11,210 nt of DNA from Acidobacteriota bacterium (GTDB lineage: Bacteria > Acidobacteriota > Terriglobia > UBA7540): positions 1-11,210 of the forward strand of contig JAJYHU010000324.1 of NCBI GenBank assembly GCA_021784615.1. Direction: 5' to 3'. The notes under the pieces are model-generated. The model was not told where the DNA came from. It saw only the letters and a list, made by a program, of their open reading frames with translations, and did no database searches. Position 1 is the stretch's first letter. Each line of letters opens with the position of its first letter. Of the stretch, positions 1 to 7,783 are shown piece by piece. The position numbers and the translations under genes are program-made.

Positions 1-1
1 A

Positions 2-2173
2 TATATCGGCTCGAGCCACGTTTCCCTAAATCTTTCTTTTATTAGTCCTCAGAACGCCGGGCAGACTCTGCTGCTTTTGGTGGTCTCTGCGCTCATTTTT
101 CTCGCATTCTTTATCTTTGCGTTCATTCTCCTCCGAAGCCTGCTGAAGCTTTATGTCGAGAGGCAGACCCAAAGGCTCGGATCGCGCTTCAAGACGAAGA
201 TGGTGGTGGCGTTTCTGGCGCTGACCCTGGTTCCCGTATGCTTTCTGTTTGCGTTTGCTTATGGCCTGCTCAACCGCAGCATTGATAAGTGGTTTGGCAT
301 TCCCTTTGACGTGGTCAGAACGGACGCTACCGAAGTGGTCCGGCAGCTTGAAATCCAGGCTGAAAACCATTCCCGCCACCTGGCCGCGCGCCTTGCGGCG
401 AACGCGCAATTAGGCAATTCCGCTGGAATATCGAACCGGGCGGCGGTCCAAGCAATTCTCGATGCGGAGGTTTCCGACTTGTCCTCTGAATCCGTGATGG
501 TCTTTGGCCCGGGCGGAACGCTTCTTGCGACTGCCGGAAACCTGAAATTGGACCCCTCTGCGGTTTTTGAACTTCTGCCCGGCCATAACTTCAATCGCCT
601 GCCGGCGGTGGGAATTTCAGGCCGGGAAAAGTTCGAGGATGACGACATCTGTTATTTCATCGAACCCCTCAGGACCCCGGAAGGGAGAAGTCGCGGCGGG
701 GTGGTCGCGATAACCCGCCTGCCGGTGAATATCGCCCGCATCGCGGGGCAGATTCAGAGCGAAGCCCAGAAATACGACGATTTAAGCCATCAGCGGAAGG
801 CCGTGCGCCGCGTCTATCTTTTGTCTCTCAGTTTGCTGACGATGCTGATTCTGTTTGCGGCATCGTGGTTTGCTTTGTTTCTTTCAAAACAGGTAACCGT
901 GCCGATCCAGGCGCTGGCGAACGCCACGCATGAAGTATCCATGGGCAACCTCAGCTATCGCATCACGGCGCGCGCCGGCGACGAACTCGGCAGGCTGATC
1001 CAATCATTTAATGAAATGACCGGCCAGCTTGAGGAAAATCGCCTTGCGCTCGAGCGCGCTGCCCACGAAATCCAGGCCGCCAATCGCCAACTGGAAGAGC
1101 GCGGCAACATCATGGAGGCCATTCTCGAAAACATTCCTACCGGCGTGGTCTCATTCGACCCTCAAGGGCGCATCGTGCGGTTCAACTCCACGGCGGAACG
1201 CATGTTTGGCCGTGACGTTATCAAAAACGGGATCCAGATGGCCGACCTGTTTTCAGCCGAAGAGGCTAAAGAATTGACGCTGCTTTTTCGCCGCGCCTTG
1301 CGCCAGGGCGTGGTTACCCGGCAGATGGAACTTCGGCTCCGCGAGCGGCTGGCCTTTGTGGCCGTAACGCTCTCCTCCATTCGCGCCCGGCACGGCGCGG
1401 TGGGATCCTTGCTGGTTTTGGAAGATTTAACGGAATTGCTCAGGGCGCAAAAGGCCGTGGCCTGGCAGGAAGTGGCGCAGCGAATCGCGCACGAAATCAA
1501 AAACCCCCTCACCCCCATCCAGCTTTCTGCCGAACGAATTCATCGTTGGATCGACCGCGCCGCGCCCCACCTGCCCGACCGCAACCTGGTGACCGCCGTC
1601 GAACAGAGCGCTTTGCTGATCGAGCGCGAAGTGGCAAGCCTTAAAGCTCTGGTCGATGAGTTTTCTCATTTCGCCCGCTTCCCGGGATCTCGGCCCGTCA
1701 TATCCGACTTGAACGCGATTGTGGAAAAGGCTTTGGAGGTCTTCGGAGGGCGTCTGGATAAGGTGACCATCCGTTCGGAACTGGCCGCCAATTTGCCGCC
1801 TGTTCAGGCCGATCCCGAACAGATGAAGCGCGTCTTGATCAATCTAATCGACAACGCCGCGGAGGCCATGGAACACTCCGTGATTCGTGAAATCTGGGTG
1901 CGGACGGCGCTTGATCCGGAGCGCGAGGTGGTTGGAATTGTAGTGGCCGATAGCGGGCCTGGCATTCCCGCGGAGGCAAAAGAACGCCTTTTTTTTCCTT
2001 TTTTTTCGACCAAGCGGCGGGGCACGGGCCTGGGCTTGGCAATCGTCAGCCGCATTATTTCTGAACACCACGGGTCGATTCGGGTTGAAGAAAACCGTCC
2101 AGTCGGCACTAAGTTTATAATTGAACTGCCGGCGGAACGCGCTCCAGCCGCGGCTGCAAAATCGCAGATTTGA
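2..2173 (+). CDS. ntrY: NtrY-like sensor histidine kinase, 5' end outside window
   Basis: Membrane histidine kinase that would autophosphorylate and pass phosphate to the NtrX-like regulator just downstream. The frame is open from base 2 with no stop, and a TTG at 77 has no good ribosome site and lies inside the first membrane helix, so the true start is almost certainly upstream of the window. In order: a membrane helix (about nt 68-133), an NtrY-typical basic stretch with GSRFKTKM, a second helix (about 200-271), an extracytoplasmic sensor region (about 272-814), a third helix (about 815-888), a HAMP domain (about 880-1035), a PAS domain beginning near ILENIPTGVVSFD (about 1120-1440), an H-box AHEIKNPLTP with the phospho-histidine at 1490-1492, an N-box LINLIDNAAEAM, and G-boxes DSGPGIP and GTGLGLAI. 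The family and domain order are clear. The exact signal sensed is not known. A double T8 tract lies within the ATPase domain at 1989-2006. Confidence 0.93.
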   Translation, partial: YIGSSHVSLNLSFISPQNAGQTLLLLVVSALIFLAFFIFAFILLRSLLKLYVERQTQRLGSRFKTKMVVAFLALTLVPVCFLFAFAYGLLNRSIDKWFGIPFDVVRTDATEVVRQLEIQAENHSRHLAARLAANAQLGNSAGISNRAAVQAILDAEVSDLSSESVMVFGPGGTLLATAGNLKLDPSAVFELLPGHNFNRLPAVGISGREKFEDDDICYFIEPLRTPEGRSRGGVVAITRLPVNIARIAGQIQSEAQKYDDLSHQRKAVRRVYLLSLSLLTMLILFAASWFALFLSKQVTVPIQALANATHEVSMGNLSYRITARAGDELGRLIQSFNEMTGQLEENRLALERAAHEIQAANRQLEERGNIMEAILENIPTGVVSFDPQGRIVRFNSTAERMFGRDVIKNGIQMADLFSAEEAKELTLLFRRALRQGVVTRQMELRLRERLAFVAVTLSSIRARHGAVGSLLVLEDLTELLRAQKAVAWQEVAQRIAHEIKNPLTPIQLSAERIHRWIDRAAPHLPDRNLVTAVEQSALLIEREVASLKALVDEFSHFARFPGSRPVISDLNAIVEKALEVFGGRLDKVTIRSELAANLPPVQADPEQMKRVLINLIDNAAEAMEHSVIREIWVRTALDPEREVVGIVVADSGPGIPAEAKERLFFPFFSTKRRGTGLGLAIVSRIISEHHGSIRVEENRPVGTKFIIELPAERAPAAAAKSQI

Positions 2174-2240
2174 AACGCGGGACGGAAATCGCCGGCTTCG
2201 AGCATTCAATCAGTGCGGGCGCAGCAGGCTATCGCGAAAG

Positions 2241-2245
2241 AGGAG
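2241..2245 (+). promoter_or_regulatory. Ribosome binding site fixing the ntrX start
   Basis: AGGAG lies 8 nt before a TTG codon at 2254. This favours 2254 over the TTG at 2170, which overlaps the ntrY stop as TTGA but has no comparable site. The protein from 2254 begins directly with the receiver-domain strand (YSVLVVDDE), as expected for this family. Confidence 0.7.
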
Positions 2246-2253
2246 AAACGGAT

Positions 2254-3624
2254 TTGGGGAATTATTCTGTGCTCGTCGTCGACGACGAAGCGGGAATCCG
2301 CCAGTCGCTTGCGGACGTGCTCCAGGACGAAGGATACCGGGTTGCCGCGGTTGATAGCGGCGAAGCTTGCCTCGACTTCCTCGCCAAGGGAAAATGCGAT
2401 GTCATCCTGCTGGATGTGTGGCTTCCAGGCATGGACGGCCTTGAAACCTTAGAGAGGGTCCGCGCCCTGCAGGACTCTCCCGTGGTCGTGATGATCTCCG
2501 GCCACGGAACAATCGAGACCGCCGTCCGGGCCACCAAAAAGGGCGCCTTTGATTTCATTGAAAAACCGCTTTCCATAGAAAAAACCCTGCTGACGCTGAA
2601 GCACGCGGTCGAAGAGCTGAAATTATCCGCTCAAAACCGGCAACTACGGCAGGAGCTTGCAGGCAAGCATCGGATCATTGGTGACAGCGTTCCGATGAAG
2701 GCGTTGCGGCAACAACTAGGGCTGGCGGCGCCCACGAACGGCCGAGTGCTGGTTTACGGCGAAAGCGGGACCGGAAAAGAACTGGTGGCCAACGCGCTCC
2801 ACCAGAAGAGCATGCGCGCTGAAGGGCCCTTCGTTGAGGTCAATTGCGCCGCAATCCCCGAGGAATTGATCGAGAGTGAATTGCTGGGACACATCAAAGG
2901 ATCGTTCACCGGAGCCGTCGAAGATAAAACCGGAAAGTTCGAGCAGGCCGACGGCGGGACGCTGTTCCTGGATGAAATCGGCGATATGAGCCTGCGAACC
3001 CAGTCGAAGGTTCTCCGGGTAATCGAAGAGCAGCGATTTTCTCCGCTGGGGTCAAAGAAAGACCTTCGCGTCGATGTAAGGGTCGTTGCCGCCACCAACA
3101 AAAATCTGGAAGACGAAATCCAAAAGGGGAGCTTCCGGGAAGACCTGTTCTTCCGCCTCAACGTCATTCCCTTCTACGTTCCCCCGCTGAGGGAACATCC
3201 CGAGGACATCCCGGAACTGGCGACTTATTTTCTTGGAGCATTCGCCCGTGATTATGGACGGCGGCCAAAACATTTTTGCGAGCCGGCTTTGAAAGTGCTT
3301 CTCAGCTATCGTTGGCCGGGAAACGTTCGGGAGCTGCGGAACCTGGTCGAGCGGATGGTGATCATGGTTCCTGGAGACCGCATCGAGCGCCGTCACCTTC
3401 CACCGACGCTCTCGAACCCCTACGGGCAATCTGCAGCCTCCCGGGGCGGGCCATCGGGCTTCTCCAGCCTTCAGGAAGCGCGCGCCGCCTATGAGCGCGA
3501 TTACATCCTCCGCAAGCTCGAAGAGAACCACGGAAACGTCAGCCACACGGCGGAAGTCCTGGGCCTCGAACGCAGCCATCTCTACCGGAAAATGAAAACG
3601 CTGGGGATCGCTTACAAGGAATAA
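2254..3624 (+). CDS. ntrX: NtrX-like sigma-54-dependent response regulator
   Basis: Three-domain activator of sigma-54 RNA polymerase, 456 residues from the chosen TTG start. The receiver domain (about 1-120) has the acidic pair D10-D11, the phospho-acceptor at exactly D54, S82 and K104. The AAA+ domain has Walker A GESGTGKE (169-176), the sigma-54 contact loop as GSFTGA (216-221, where GAFTGA is usual), Walker B GTLFLDEI (235-242), and arginine-finger-region sequence FREDLFFRLNVIPFYVPPLR. The C-terminal Fis-type helix-turn-helix (NHGNVSHTAEVLGLERSHLYRKMK) would bind enhancer DNA. It lies 80 nt after the kinase stop on the same strand, so the two are surely a cognate NtrY/NtrX pair in one operon. 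NtrYX systems act in nitrogen and redox control in proteobacteria; the regulon here is unknown. NtrC or another NtrC-family name would also be defensible, but pairing with an NtrY-type kinase favours NtrX. Confidence 0.93.
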   Translation: MGNYSVLVVDDEAGIRQSLADVLQDEGYRVAAVDSGEACLDFLAKGKCDVILLDVWLPGMDGLETLERVRALQDSPVVVMISGHGTIETAVRATKKGAFDFIEKPLSIEKTLLTLKHAVEELKLSAQNRQLRQELAGKHRIIGDSVPMKALRQQLGLAAPTNGRVLVYGESGTGKELVANALHQKSMRAEGPFVEVNCAAIPEELIESELLGHIKGSFTGAVEDKTGKFEQADGGTLFLDEIGDMSLRTQSKVLRVIEEQRFSPLGSKKDLRVDVRVVAATNKNLEDEIQKGSFREDLFFRLNVIPFYVPPLREHPEDIPELATYFLGAFARDYGRRPKHFCEPALKVLLSYRWPGNVRELRNLVERMVIMVPGDRIERRHLPPTLSNPYGQSAASRGGPSGFSSLQEARAAYERDYILRKLEENHGNVSHTAEVLGLERSHLYRKMKTLGIAYKE

Positions 3625-3646
3625 AGGGATTTATTCCACGCGCCGC

Positions 3647-3679
3647 AAAAAGTGTCGTCTTCCGCTGCTTGTTCAACAC
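3647..3679 (-). terminator. Weak terminator-like hairpin after era
   Basis: Read on the - strand, GTGTTG (3679-3674) can pair with CGACAC (3657-3652). This makes six pairs including one U-G, with a 16-nt loop, and is followed at once by five T residues (3651-3647). It lies 34 nt past the era stop in the 88-nt gap between two converging genes. The loop is long and the stem short, so it is only a candidate for the end of the phoH-era operon. Confidence 0.3.
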
Positions 3680-3712
3680 ATCGCCCCGCCTGCCAGCCGA
3701 TTGCTCCGCCTT

Positions 3713-4618
3713 CTAACCTTCGCTGCGATAATCAAGCGCGCCAACGATCAAGGAATCGTCCCGCCAGTTCGCCTCGACTCGGACAAAAAGCTGGAGGAAG
3801 ACCTGGGGCGGAAAAACTTTCTCGAGTTCGCGGCGCGCATCGATGCCGATCTGTTTGATGCGGCTCCCACCTTCCCCAATGATGATGGCTTTTTGTGAGT
3901 CTTTTTCAACCAGGATGGTAGCGTAAATTCGAGTCAGGGTTTGGGATTCCTCAAAGCTATCAATCAGCACCGTGCTGGCATAAGGCAGTTCCTGCCGCGT
4001 GTTGCGAATAACGCTTTCGCGGATGATCTCGCTTGAAAGGAAGCGCTCCGGCTGGTCAGTATAAACCTCTGGAGGAAAGTACGGCGGGCCTTCCGGCAAC
4101 CTGCTGACGACGGCGTCAAGCACTTCCTGGACACCTATCCCTTTCAGCGCTGACACGGGAAAAATCTCCTCGAACGTGTGCAACTTGGAATAGCGGTCGA
4201 TCAAAGGCAGCAGCGCCGTCTTCCGAATCCGGTCGATTTTGTTGAGCAAAAGGATGGTTCGAGGGGAATACTCGGACAGGAGTTGGAGAACAAATTCGTC
4301 GCCTTTGCCGAAGGGCGCAGACGCGTCAGCAATCATCAGCGCCAAGTCGCGCTCCTCAAGCGCCTCGCGAACAAAGGTCATCATCTGATCGTTCAACCGG
4401 CTGAGCGGCCGGTGGATGCCCGGAGTATCCATAAAAACGGCCTGGGCGTCAGGGCGATGGACGATTCCGACAATGCGGTTCCGCGTCGTCTGCGACACGG
4501 GTGTCACGATCGAAACTTTAGCTCCGACAAAAGCGTTGATCAGCGTGCTCTTGCCGGCATTGGGCCTGCCGACGATCGCAACAAAGCCTGACCTGAAAAC
4601 GTTACTGGGTTTGGACAT
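3713..4618 (-). CDS. era: GTPase Era, 30S ribosomal subunit assembly factor
   Basis: Essential GTPase that binds the 3' end of 16S rRNA and helps mature the 30S subunit. At 301 residues it has the normal length. The G domain has G1 GRPNAGKS (17-24), the switch-I sequence SQTTRNRIVG, G3 DTPG (64-67) and G4 NKID (126-129). The C-terminal KH domain has IIIGEGGSRIKQIG followed by DARRELEKVF, the expected RNA-binding loop. The ATG start overlaps the end of the upstream CorC-family gene by 17 nt, indicating translational coupling within one operon. It is the last gene of the operon, converging on ntrX. In many bacteria recO follows era; here it does not. Confidence 0.97.
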   Translation of the reverse strand: MSKPSNVFRSGFVAIVGRPNAGKSTLINAFVGAKVSIVTPVSQTTRNRIVGIVHRPDAQAVFMDTPGIHRPLSRLNDQMMTFVREALEERDLALMIADASAPFGKGDEFVLQLLSEYSPRTILLLNKIDRIRKTALLPLIDRYSKLHTFEEIFPVSALKGIGVQEVLDAVVSRLPEGPPYFPPEVYTDQPERFLSSEIIRESVIRNTRQELPYASTVLIDSFEESQTLTRIYATILVEKDSQKAIIIGEGGSRIKQIGIDARRELEKVFPPQVFLQLFVRVEANWRDDSLIVGALDYRSEG

Positions 4619-5885
4619 GGGCCGCCGATGTGTTAGGGATTGGGGAAGGAAGGACCAAGCGTACTTTCAGAACCGTGCGGCGGTTGACTTCCAGGATTTC
4701 GAGCGTTATTCCGCCGGCATCCACTTTCTCGCCGGCAGCGGGCATATGGCCCAGCCGGGCGAGCACCAGGCCGGCGACGGTGGAATAATCTCCGCTCTCC
4801 AGTTCAACGTGCAACTGATCCGCAATTTGAGCGAGTTCGGTGTGGCCTGCCACAACGTAGGCGCACGGGGATTCTTCGACGATATCCTGATCGTGGGGCT
4901 CGACCTCATCGCGAATTTCACCCACGAGTTCCTCGACAAGATCCTCGATGGTGGCGAGGCCTGAAACGCTGCCGTATTCATCGATCACGATGGCCATTTG
5001 CAGGGTCGTTTTCTGCAAGTCCTTCAGCAGATCGCGAATGGGTTTTGTCTCCGGCACAAAGCGCGCGGGCTTTGCGAGCGAGCGCAATGCCACGCTCGCC
5101 TGCTCCTCGGGCGGCAGTTCAGCCAGATCACGAATGCTGACCACACCTTCGATGTGGTCCAGCTCCTTGCAGTAGACCGGATAGCGCGTATAGCGGCGGT
5201 CACGAAACAGGTTCCTTAACTCTTCGGTAGGCATGTCCACTTCGATAGCGGCGATTTCCGGCCGCGGGGTCATCACTTCCCGAACGACTTTGTCTCCGAA
5301 TTCGATCACGGATTCCAGCATTTCCCGCTCGACCTTGGTGATCAGTCCGGATTCTTCCCCGGCTTCAATCAACTCCTTCAGCCCTTTTTCCGGCTTCAAA
5401 GGCACCTCGGCAACTTCCGGAGATTCCAGCAGGCGGGCGATAGTGGTTGAAATAAGAATGGGAAAAGTAACGGGCAGCGCCAGGTAAACCGCGGCTCGAA
5501 GGATGGGCAGCCAGTTCCGCAAGATCGCTTCCGGCTCATCGTGCCGCGCCACCAGGATGAAGGGGATCAGCTGGTCGAAGATCATGATGGTGGCCAGCAC
5601 CAAAACGACCGCTGCGCCCAGGCTTTCCCACAACCGGCCGGAGTCTCGGAAGGTAAACAGCGCCGCAACCCCGACGGCATAGAGCGCCATCGCCACGCCG
5701 TGCAAGGCGGAGATGGAGACGCCCACCCGCTCGCGGTCCGCGCGGATGCGGCGGACATCGTTCGTCTCAAACAGCGCCCGCGCTCCCATGGAGGTCAGCC
5801 GGCGCATCAAAAGCCGCAGATAGGAAGCCACCGCTCCGGCCGCGACCAGCAGCCCCAGCACAGAGATCCAAAGGATGGTGGTCAT
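4602..5885 (-). CDS. CorC/HlyC (CNNM-type) membrane protein with CBS pair
   Basis: Inner-membrane protein of the hemolysin C/CorC/CNNM family, whose members act in magnesium or cobalt transport. The 427 residues contain hydrophobic segments at about 3-25, 59-77, 86-111 and 128-150 (DUF21-like region), then two CBS motifs (about 203-325, with VMTPRPEIAAIE, RYTRYPVY and IDEYGSVSGLATIEDLVEELVG) and a C-terminal CorC_HlyC domain (about 340-412). The CBS pair and C-terminal domain are textbook. The membrane part is divergent: where DUF21 proteins usually have an E-x-x-P-K type signature, this one reads FDQLIPFI (103-110), lacking both the acidic residue and the lysine. Ion transport by this copy is therefore uncertain. 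The ATG overlaps the ybeY stop as ATGA, and the 3' end overlaps the start of era, so it is firmly part of the operon. Confidence 0.92.
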   Translation of the reverse strand: MTTILWISVLGLLVAAGAVASYLRLLMRRLTSMGARALFETNDVRRIRADRERVGVSISALHGVAMALYAVGVAALFTFRDSGRLWESLGAAVVLVLATIMIFDQLIPFILVARHDEPEAILRNWLPILRAAVYLALPVTFPILISTTIARLLESPEVAEVPLKPEKGLKELIEAGEESGLITKVEREMLESVIEFGDKVVREVMTPRPEIAAIEVDMPTEELRNLFRDRRYTRYPVYCKELDHIEGVVSIRDLAELPPEEQASVALRSLAKPARFVPETKPIRDLLKDLQKTTLQMAIVIDEYGSVSGLATIEDLVEELVGEIRDEVEPHDQDIVEESPCAYVVAGHTELAQIADQLHVELESGDYSTVAGLVLARLGHMPAAGEKVDAGGITLEILEVNRRTVLKVRLVLPSPIPNTSAAHVQTQ

Positions 5886-6373
5886 CGTCGCGCTAACCTC
5901 GGTGACGCCGGACGGTCGGTTGTAGCCTCGTCAGATAGATCCAGACGCTCCCGCAAGGACAATTCCAACGCCGTCATTTCTCCCTGATCCCGTTCGTGAT
6001 CGTAGCCCAGCAAATGAAGAGTCCCATGAAGAATCAGCCAGCGGATTTCCGCCTCCGTCGAGTGGCCCTCTACGCGCGCGTTCCGCCCCGCCGTTTCCAC
6101 TGAAATCACAATATCGCCCAGAAAACCCGCAAATTCACCGGCGTCAAGACCCTCCGGGCCGCCTTGTTCCTCGTCCTCCCAGGGAAAGGATAAGACGTCG
6201 GTCGGCGCCGGGTTCCCCCGGTAAAGCGAATTCATCCGGGCCATTTCATCGTCATTCACGAAACAAACGTTAAAGTCTCTCCGTCCCAGCTTCAACACGC
6301 TTCGCAACCGGCGCGCATAGGCGCGAAATCCCGCCAGGTCCAACTCGATTTGTTGTTGCTGATCTAAGATCAT
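5882..6373 (-). CDS. ybeY: Endoribonuclease YbeY, rRNA maturation factor
   Basis: Single-strand endoribonuclease needed for 16S rRNA 3' end processing and ribosome quality control. The 163 residues contain the zinc signature HGTLHLLGYDH, with the three ligands at H116, H120 and H126 in the H-x3-H-x5-H spacing, the upstream conserved block NSLYRGNPAPTDVLSFPW (48-65) with R52, and GDIVIS (86-91). An AGGA sits just before the ATG. The stop overlaps the start of the CorC-family gene by 4 nt (ATGA), and phoH lies 58 nt upstream. The short poly-Q-rich N-terminus (DQQQQIEL) and the C-terminal tail after the zinc site are unremarkable. Confidence 0.97.
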   Translation of the reverse strand: MILDQQQQIELDLAGFRAYARRLRSVLKLGRRDFNVCFVNDDEMARMNSLYRGNPAPTDVLSFPWEDEEQGGPEGLDAGEFAGFLGDIVISVETAGRNARVEGHSTEAEIRWLILHGTLHLLGYDHERDQGEMTALELSLRERLDLSDEATTDRPASPRLARR

Positions 6374-6431
6374 CGGTCCTGCTTTGCAGCGGCGGGTTTA
6401 CGCCGCCACACCTCTTCGCGCTATCGCCTCG

Positions 6432-7406
6432 CTAGGAATTCTTCCGCCCATTCTCAGCGGCCCGGGACTGGTCAAAAGCTTCATAAGCCCGGATGATGCG
6501 TTGCACCAACTGGTGCCGCACCACGTCGCGCTCCGTAAAATAGACAAAAGCGATTCCCAGGACCTTGCTGACCACGTCGACGGCTTCCATCAGTCCGGAG
6601 CGGCGTCCTTCGGGCAGGTCCACCTGGGTAACGTCGCCGGTGATCACCGCCTTGGAGTTGAACCCCAGGCGCGTGAGAAACATCTTCATCTGCTCGCTGG
6701 TGGTGTTCTGGGCTTCATCGAGGATCACGAAGGCGTCGTTCAGCGTGCGGCCGCGCATAAAGGCGATGGGAGCGATTTCGATGGTGCCTTTCTCGATCAG
6801 CCGCTCGGTGCGTTCGGGGTCGAGCACGTCGTAGAGAGCGTCGTAAAGCGGGCGTAGATAAGGATCGACCTTCTCCTGCAAGGTTCCCGGCAAAAAGCCC
6901 AGCCGTTCCCCGGCCTCGACCGCCGGGCGCGCCAGGATGATGCGGTTCACGGTGCGCGACAACAGGGCGTCAACCGCCATGGCCACGGCCAGATACGTCT
7001 TGCCCGTGCCCGAGGGGCCGATGCCGAACACCATGTCATGCCGCCTGACGGCGTCCACGTAAAGGCGCTGGTTCAGGCCTTTGGGGGCAATCGACTTCTT
7101 GCCAAAGGTCCGCGGACGGCCTGCTTCCGCCAAGCCTTTCAGCGTGATCGTGGGGTCTTCCGCGACAATTTTCAGAAAAGCCTGAACTTCGTTGTCGTCG
7201 AAGCGCGTGCCGCTGTCGACCAGCTCAACGTATTCTTCAATCAGGCGTTGGGCGCGCGCCACGTTCAGTTCCCCGCCCTCGATTTCGAGGGTCTGGTCCG
7301 TCAAGTGAGTGGAAACCTGCAAGCATTGTTCCAGCAGCTTGAGGTTTGAGTCATAGCTGCCAAAAAGCTCTTCCACGCCCCGATCGACCTTGACGCTTGC
7401 CTTCAT
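6432..7406 (-). CDS. phoH: PhoH family ATPase (PhoH/YbeZ)
   Basis: Cytoplasmic P-loop ATPase of the PhoH/YbeZ family, which partners YbeY in RNA processing. The 324 residues have an N-terminal KH-like region (about 1-65, VEELFGSYDSNLKLLEQCL), Walker A GPSGTGKT (130-137), the family motif ILARPAVEAGERLGFLPGTL (157-176) and Walker B with VILDEAQN (227-234), followed by FLTRLGFNSKAVITGDVTQVDLP. The start ATG at 7406 gives the usual N-terminus, although no strong ribosome binding site precedes it. It is the first gene of the phoH-ybeY-corC-era operon, with a promoter candidate about 120 nt upstream. Confidence 0.96.
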   Translation of the reverse strand: MKASVKVDRGVEELFGSYDSNLKLLEQCLQVSTHLTDQTLEIEGGELNVARAQRLIEEYVELVDSGTRFDDNEVQAFLKIVAEDPTITLKGLAEAGRPRTFGKKSIAPKGLNQRLYVDAVRRHDMVFGIGPSGTGKTYLAVAMAVDALLSRTVNRIILARPAVEAGERLGFLPGTLQEKVDPYLRPLYDALYDVLDPERTERLIEKGTIEIAPIAFMRGRTLNDAFVILDEAQNTTSEQMKMFLTRLGFNSKAVITGDVTQVDLPEGRRSGLMEAVDVVSKVLGIAFVYFTERDVVRHQLVQRIIRAYEAFDQSRAAENGRKNS

Positions 7407-7527
7407 AAAATGGAGTTACAGCACTCCCTGAGCCCCCAAACTAAATTGCAGTGCGGCTGCGCGCGATTATTCGATTGGAAGATATCACAGTGGCGATATG
7501 AGGTAGTTCCTTTTATCGTACAAAGTC

Positions 7528-7556
7528 AGCATAGCGAAAACAGGGGGCCAAGTCAA
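7528..7556 (-). promoter_or_regulatory. Sigma-70-type promoter for the phoH operon
   Basis: On the - strand a -35 hexamer TTGACT (7556-7551) and a -10 hexamer TATGCT (7533-7528) are separated by exactly 17 nt. They match 5/6 and 4/6 of the consensus. The predicted transcript would start near 7521 and leave a 5' leader of about 115 nt before phoH. Confidence 0.55.
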
Positions 7557-7639
7557 ATGAGGGTTCGGCCAGGTGGTGTGCTGTAGGGCCCGCGTCCTCA
7601 AGGCCCGCTTTCAGGTCGCCCGCCGGAGACAAAGGGCAA

Positions 7640-7771
7640 TCACTCCTCCAGCAGTTTTTGGAGATGGTCGCCGTAGTCAGGATTCAAGCGGTACTGGGTG
7701 TATATGGCAGAGTCCTTTCGCCACCCGCCGCAGACGGCAGGAGGCGTCTTTGCCTTGACGGCGGCCTGCCA
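7640..7771 (-). pseudogene. Coding-like remnant without start codon
   Basis: Forty-three codons then TGA, in the same frame as the 48-residue gene just upstream but separated from it by that gene's TAG and by a TGA three codons later. The translation ends IYTQYRLNPDYGDHLQKLLEE, which looks protein-like with a plausible acidic C-terminal helix, and about three quarters of third positions are G or C. No ATG, GTG or TTG near its beginning could start it. It may be the eroded 3' end of a gene, or chance coding in a palindromic element that overlaps its first half. I do not recognise a family. Confidence 0.22.
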
Positions 7772-7772
7772 T
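7704..7772. repeat. Nested inverted-repeat element
   Basis: Three inverted repeats sit inside one another in a pairing-compatible order: ATGGCAG/CTGCCAT (7704-7710 with 7766-7772), CCGCCG/CGGCGG (7725-7730 with 7759-7764) and AGACG/CGTCT (7732-7736 with 7745-7749, 8-nt loop). That is 18 nested base pairs in 69 nt, consistent with a cruciform-forming extragenic palindrome (REP-like) or a structured transcript end. It starts 11 nt beyond the stop of the 48-residue small gene. Copy number in the genome is unknown. Confidence 0.45.
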
Positions 7773-7783
7773 CATCGGACAAA

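Larger units (their letters stand above)
7407..7783. other. Gene-poor stretch upstream of phoH
   Basis: This 377-nt stretch holds the phoH promoter and leader (7407-7556), a nested palindromic element (7704-7772), and a coding-like open stretch on the - strand (7640-7771) that has no start codon. The short + strand open frames here lack ribosome binding sites and read as Arg/Pro-rich translations of GC-rich DNA, so I do not call them genes. Confidence 0.6.

Noticed and set aside
6389..6407. Short GC hairpin (about 5 bp) in the phoH-ybeY gap
   Set aside because: The stem is too short, there is no T run, and it lies inside an operon. Expected by chance in GC-rich DNA.
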